Source: Craterostigma plantagineum
Taxonomy: Eukaryota; Streptophyta; Magnoliopsida; Lamiales; Linderniaceae
Length of the DNA: 64,000 nucleotides
Direction: 5' to 3'
NCBI GenBank assembly: GCA_027422505.1
Contig: JAPQWV010001123.1
Coordinates: 1 to 64,000, forward strand
Below are positions 58,801 through 64,000 of this stretch, in pieces (positions within the stretch are counted from its first letter, which is position 1; every line of letters starts with the position of its first letter). Below the pieces are notes generated by a model. That model was not told where the DNA came from and did no database searches. It saw only the letters and a program-made list of their open reading frames with translations. A program made the translations under genes and the position numbers.

Positions 58801-61295
58801 CTTTCACGCATTGGTAACCTGGACACGTTGTAAGCAGTCGTCATGATCGAAAGATTTAAATCGATTTTTTTTTTCGGAATTCGGATTCATTTACTTATAA
58901 TGACGATATATTATATATCACTTGATTTTCATCAGAGATTTATCGAATAACGAGATCAGCGGATATATGCCATCGACCCTCGGCGACCTTGAACATCTCC
59001 TAAAGCTGTGAGTCTTTCATTTTTCCCCAAACTTTTCCAAAGTAATAATTTATTATTATTACTCTCTAATTTCGGCCGTTCAACAGAAATTTAAGCAGCA
59101 ACGATTTGTCTGGGTCGATACCTTCCGAGTTCGGTAACTTGAGAAGCGTCATGGAGATGTAAGTTCATAAATTCACGGTAATAAATAAATCCACATTTCG
59201 TTTTGCTCATTCTTCATTTTTACTGCAGAGACCTTTCGAATAACCACCTTTCGGGTCCAATCCCTCAAGAACTGAGCCAGCTTCAAAACGTCTTCTTAAT
59301 GTAGATCTTCGTAAAATTACTTTTTGTACTGCGAATATTCACTCTACTGAATGCAAATATTGATGCGCATTTACTTACAGGAAGCTTGAGAACAATAATA
59401 TATCAGGCGACGTAATGCCATTGGCGGGCTGTCTCAGTCTTACCGTACTGTAAGTTTCATCTCTTAATAAGTTCATTTCCATGAAATACCATGAACTTCA
59501 TTACGCACTGAATGGCTTGTATCCATATTGCAGAAACATATCATACAATAATCTCTCGGGACACATACCGAGCAAAAATAATTTCTCACGATTTTCACCG
59601 GACAGGCAAGTCGCAGTTTTTTTTCTAAGTTTCTCCTTTTATTCTCGATCCAATATTTTTCTACCACAGCTTCTTAGGAAATCCACACCTTTGCGGCTCA
59701 TGGCTTGGCTCGTCGTGCTTCTCCCGCCATTCGCCCGAGGGTGGTTATGCCTCTTACTTATACCTGCAAATTAGTAACAATATTTTCTCTAACATCATTA
59801 ACGTTAGTTTTTTTATCGCAGCTTCGATCGTTAAAGCAGCAATCATCGGCGTATCCCTCGGCGCCCTCGTCCTCCTTCTCATGATCTTCATCACCGCTTT
59901 TCGTCAGCGCAGATCAAAACCCTTTATAGAAAATCCCCTCGAGAAACCGCCAGGCTAGTCATTTTACTACATTGCCCCTTCGAAAATCCCCAATTCGTAT
60001 TTCTAACACTTCCTAAATTTTATTACAGTGAGCTACGTGTGTCCAAAGCTGGTGATCCTCAACATAAACATGGCCCTCCACGTCTACGATGACATCATGA
60101 GGATGACTGAGAACCTCAGCGAGAAGTACGTAATAGGCTACGGTGCGTCGAGCGTCGTATACAAATGCGTTCTCAAGAACTGCAAGCCAGTGGCCATCAA
60201 GAAACTATACTCCACCAGCCTCAGATGCTCAAGGAGTTCGAAACAGAGCTAGAAATAGTCGGGAAAATCAAGCACAGAAATTTGGTCTGCCTTCAGGCCT
60301 ACTCTCTCTCCCCCTCGGGAAATCTACTGTTCTTCGATTACATGGACAATGGCAGCCTTTGGGACGTCCTCCACGGTGAGTTTTTCATGCCCTTCTTTCT
60401 GCCCTAAATAAAGATCCCAACTTTATTTTGTGTCCTTGAGCTGAAATCTAATTCTAATGATGGTGGTTGAAGGGACTAACAAGAAAAAGAAGCTTTCTTG
60501 GGAAACTCGCCTGAACATAGCCTTGGGTGCTGCTCAAGGGCTAGCTTATCTGCACCATGACTCGAGCCCACGTATAATCCACAGAGATGTAAAGTCGTCC
60601 AACATATTGCTGGACAAGGACTACGAAGCCCATCTTACGGATTTTGGGATAGCCAAGAGCTTCTGTCCTTCGAAGACACATACCTCGACGTATGTAATGG
60701 GGACGATAGGCTACATAGACCCTGAATATGCTCGAACTTCTCGCCTCACTGAGAAGTCTGATGTGTATAGCTATGGAATCGTTCTCTTGGAACTTCTCAC
60801 TGGTCGTAAGGCTGTGGATGATGAATCCAATCTCCATCAACTGGCAAGAGTTTCTCTACTGATTTGTCCATTAATTATTACATGTTGAGAGTCTCATCTG
60901 TTTTTTCCTTGCAGATACTGAAGAAGGCAGCTGAGAACGCTGTAATGGACACTGTTGACAGCGAAGTACTCGATACTTGCATAGACATTGGGGAAGTGAA
61001 GAAGGTCTTTCAGCTGGCGCTTCTTTGTACCAAGAAACAGCCTTGCGATAGGCCTACTATGCATGAAGTAGTTCGAGTGCTGGCGACCTTGGTACCCACT
61101 TCTCAGGACACGAAAACGTTTGGCGGTAATAAAGCAGACAATGCTATGCTTTTGTCTGCTACGAAAGTCGAGCGCTATATGAATGAGTATGCCAATCTGA
61201 AAACTCCTCACATGGTGGATTGTTCCACCATTAGTACCTCAGATGCCGATCTTTTCCTCAAGTTTGGAGAAGTCATGGCTGAGAACAGCAGCTGA
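55862..61295 (+). CDS. ER: ERECTA LRR receptor-like kinase, frame interrupted by small indels
   Basis: Plasma-membrane receptor controlling stomatal patterning and organ growth through EPF/EPFL peptides. Start at 55862 with a signal peptide ([17 protein letters not shown]), the paired-Cys N-cap [10 protein letters not shown], about 20 LRRs mostly one per 72-nt exon, a juxtamembrane/TM segment [17 protein letters not shown], and a kinase domain. Kinase motifs: [44 protein letters not shown], and [16 protein letters not shown]. The C terminus [13 protein letters not shown] near 61190 is a hallmark of ERECTA rather than ERL1/2. One-base indels seen: near 56222, 56510, 57192, 57705 and 60221. Two introns (59606-59669 and 59954-60028) have GC donors. 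A functional gene carrying consensus errors is most likely. Confidence 0.92.
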
Positions 61296-61687
61296 AGAAC
61301 TGGCGAGTAGTCAGTCGTATGTGGTAATGAAAGTAGAACCTGGAGATGGTTGCCCAAGTGTTTTCCCAGTAAATATGAAAAACAAAACAATATATTGTGA
61401 AGGAAGCGTTGTTGCTGTATTTGTATTTTCTGCAATTTGTGAGAATATGGAGGAAAGATTAATACAGTCAACTGTTAAGGTAATCTCAGATGAGTAATAG
61501 TGATTGGAATCTAAGACACACAAAGGAGTGCTAACGGTTATGAATCATCAAGAAACGGTCTATGTAGATCTTGTCGTTTTCCTCATTACAAAACAACCGA
61601 CGTGTTAGTAGCTAATTTTGCTGCAGATCGACCATTGAAAAAGATCGCCAAGATAGAAGTCTTTCATGGAAGATGCAGATGCCATTG
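61296..61687. other. ERECTA 3' UTR and convergent spacer
   Basis: Between the 3' ends of ERECTA (+) and the OXS3-like gene (-). No further gene seen. Confidence 0.4.
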
Positions 61688-62399
61688 TTAAGGGTTGCTT
61701 GTCTGTTCTGAAGCTTTATTCATGGCTACGGCCAAGGCAAGGGTTGTCTTATTACCAGCGTTCGCCGCCGCCCTCTTTGATATTCCGCCGCCGTTATTAC
61801 CTCGCGTTCGTGGGTGGTCGTAGGCGAGGCTGCAGGCGAGAAGATTCCTGCGCTTTCTCATGTACACGTTCTCAGGCTTAGCTAACGAAGAAGACGATGC
61901 GTCGGCCAAGCTTGCGAAAGACTTCGACTTTCCATTGTAGAATCTCGAAATTCCTCTTCTGCGCATCGATTGGGGGGAAATCCCTTCAATACGAAAGGAA
62001 ATAATCTGCAGATTACGAAATAGAGATCAGAAGACCATCGTCGACAGACGAACCTTATGGGCAGAACTTGCTCCAGAGCTTCCATGGCGTCTAAAGGTCC
62101 TTTGCAAGAACTCTGAACCTCTTCGTCGCCGACTGGTTTCTCGCCTGATTCCTCGGAAAGATCGCTGTTTTTTCGATAGAAGAAGAAGACGACGACGACG
62201 AAGATCCATCGGAACGGTGAAAATCCATCGTGCTCGGCCGTTTCTTCGTCGATCCATTCGATTCGATGATCGTCTCCTTATCCTTATTCGCAAATGATTT
62301 CCAACCTCCATTGCTGCAAATCTCGCCTTCACCTGAAACTGCAGCGCGTAAGCATCCAACGCCTTCGATCCCACCTTTGGTCATGGATCTTGCTGGCAT
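61688..62399 (-). CDS. OXS3: OXIDATIVE STRESS 3 (OXS3)-like nuclear protein
   Basis: Small nuclear protein family tied to tolerance of heavy metals and oxidative stress. Exon 1 starts at 62399 (MPARSMTKGG), holds a Ser run (near 62175-62195) and ends GPLDAMEALEQVLPIR with donor near 62051. Exon 2 resumes with RGISRFYNGKSKSFASLADA, the OXS3 hallmark, followed by LAKPENVYMRKRRNLLA, a putative nuclear localisation patch, ending EQTSNP. One A is missing from an A-run near 62168, so the reading switches frame between the Ser run and the conserved part. Which OXS3-like paralogue it is cannot be fixed here. Confidence 0.85.
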
Positions 62400-62933
62400 A
62401 TTCCTGTAAGAAAATAAGCTTAAAAGTTCTTGGCTTTATTATGTATGGGACAGAGAGGAGGTATAATAATAACTCAAGGGAAGGATTGAATAGAATATCT
62501 TTTGTGGATTGATTATAATATATATATATATATATGTATTAAAAAAGAAAAGGATAAAGGAGTGAGGTGGTGGTTAGGTCTTATCCTCAGATCATCCTCA
62601 TCCATTGGTTATCAGAAAATGATGTTTTACTATACAATATAAAAAAGGATCTCTTGTACTAAATATAATAATGGAGGAATTAAATACCAAATCTCTTCAT
62701 AGTTGCTGACATGAAACGCACATGGACTGATACTAATCTAAGAAATCAAAGCTTTGACCAAAAGGAAAGAGAAGATGCAATGGAATGGATTCATCTTCTC
62801 ACACACACACTTGACACGTGGCAATTTCCCACGACATGTTGTTGGGCCCCTGGAATTGGGCCGAATCAGTTCGAGGCCCATATCCAAGACTTATACGCCG
62901 ACATCATAGTAGTAGTACTATGATTGCAATTCT

Positions 62934-62968
<35 letters not shown>

Positions 62969-62970
62969 CT
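62400..62970. other. OXS3-like promoter region and poly-A tract
   Basis: AT-rich DNA with a TA microsatellite at 62518-62536 and a run of about 29 A at 62936-62964, directly before the LINE-like sequence. The poly-A may be the tail of an older insertion or chance. Confidence 0.45.
62813..62822 (-). promoter_or_regulatory. G-box/ABRE-like site upstream of the OXS3-like gene
   Basis: GACACGTGGC contains the palindromic core CACGTG with the ACGTGGC of abscisic-acid response elements. It lies about 415 bp before the OXS3-like start. A W-box-like TTTGACC is at about 62753. Presence is direct; function is inferred. Confidence 0.4.
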
Positions 62971-62974
62971 CTAA

Positions 62975-64000
62975 AATTTTTTCTCTCTTCCTCACGCGAA
63001 CCCTAGCCGCCACCCAAAAAAAAACTCTTTCACCTTCCCAGATTTTTCCGGCCACCTTACACGTCATTGTTGGCCGTTTTGGACCAGCCTCGGCGGTAGG
63101 CGTCGACCCCCCGCCGCCGGGATCAGACGGCGGTGGTCTGGGGGTTTTCTTTTAGTTTTGAATTGTTTTTTCTTTGGTTTTTGCAAGTGCAGCGCCAAGG
63201 TCGTCATCATCCATCACTGCCCTTCCACAGCCAATCCACCGTCGTCGTTATCATCCATCACTGCCCATCCCTACCATCGCTGTTTCTGGCTGTTGTTTCT
63301 GACAAGGTCGGCCGGTGGTAGCGCCCCTCTCGCCGTTCCCTTTTGTCGCTCGCCATCTCAACTACGATGGCCTCTTCGTCTGCCATGTGTGGCTCTACAG
63401 CATCGTCTGCAACCACCAATTTCTTGGCCCCCAATCTCTTTCCAGATTTGATAACCCTGAATCGTGACTATCCGACGTTTGAGAAGAAGTTTGACACGGC
63501 AGCCTTCAACTCCCTGATGCAGTGTGTGCAAGCTGGCCAGACGCCGGATGTGAATACCCAGGACTTTGCACCGCCCATTGTGACCGCACCGCTTGTGTGA
63601 ACACCCAGGTCAGCACACCGCCTATTGCGAATGCCCAGTTTACCGCACTGCTTGCCCATGTAGAAAATAACCGACCGCGTCGATTCACTGACATGGAGCT
63701 ACCATTGCGAGGCGATCCGAATCTCACGGGTCTTCAGCGCGCGGGGACACCACCTCCACCACGAGATATATTTTCAGGACTGATATTTCAACGGACGGGT
63801 CGGATTCAGAGAAGGAACCTGGCCCTATCTCCTCGCCAGTCCCGGCAGCGCCTACTCGGAATGGTATGGATCGTACCATTAGAACTTTGTCGCCACCGCC
63901 GAAGACACCTGAAGAGCAACCAAAGAGGCTGCCACACCCATCCTTCACTGAAGTTGTCCAGGGAATCACACAGAATGTTATCGGGTCTGGAGTTAGAAAC
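62975..64000 (+). mobile_element. Probable LINE 5' part, cut by the window edge
   Basis: GC-richer block beginning with a leader (GAACCCTAGCCGCCACCC) and a protein-like region: from 63367 MASSSAMCGSTASSATTNF continues to a stop at 63600, then the sense continues in another frame to PKTPEEQPKRLPHPSFTEVV near 63945. A Pro-rich N terminus followed by SFTEVVQG-like text matches the start of ORF1 (gag-like) in plant L1-type LINEs. No reverse transcriptase is visible because the window ends. Confidence 0.5.

Noticed and set aside
1..64000. A new multi-gene biological system or biosynthetic cluster
   Set aside because: Neighbouring genes belong to unrelated families with no shared pathway; plant gene order here gives no functional grouping.

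Overview
The window is nuclear DNA of a flowering plant. Introns follow plant rules, intergenic DNA is AT-rich, every recognisable protein has its closest family in land plants, and the repeats (Ty1/copia, a probable Helitron, MITE-like foldbacks, a LINE-like edge) are plant types. The proteins look eudicot. I could not place the species; an asterid is only a guess.

Layout. 1-5.6 kb: a fatty-alcohol oxidase gene with a badly broken frame, then a receptor-like kinase on the minus strand. 5.9-8.9 kb: repeats, namely a 375-bp foldback with a 5-bp target duplication, an LTR-like block with a TCACGGCCGTGA minisatellite, one copy of a local dispersed repeat, and a scrambled 25S rRNA fragment. 9.4-20.3 kb: gene-dense, with XEG113 arabinosyltransferase, a decayed ABCE/RLI copy, a G-type lectin receptor kinase and an ABCG14-like half-transporter. 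20.3-24.8 kb: intergenic, with a four-unit inverted-repeat array. 24.8-30.4 kb: a SirB1/TPR-like protein and a small membrane protein. 30.8-37.4 kb: repeats, with a polyamine-transporter relic, a probable Helitron and three more copies of the dispersed repeat. 37.4-39.9 kb: PMT21/ERD3-like methyltransferase. 41.3-46.3 kb: a very young Ty1/copia element. 48-62.4 kb: gene-dense, with an MHK kinase, a PAM68-like plastid protein, a small coiled-coil protein, ERECTA and an OXS3-like protein. 63-64 kb: the 5' part of a probable LINE.

The genes form no pathway or operon; each has its own role (cell-wall glycosylation, cytokinin transport, surface signalling, plastid assembly, stress response). The main cross-cutting observation is that conserved genes across the whole window carry isolated one-base gains or losses, mostly missing G or C in short runs, while the coding sense continues correctly in another frame. 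The two LTRs of the copia element differ by three one-base indels and no substitutions. Residual long-read consensus error explains this better than mass pseudogenisation. Real decay is limited to the ABCE copy (both signature motifs lost) and the polyamine-transporter relic. The alcohol oxidase is undecided. I found no convincing new biological system.
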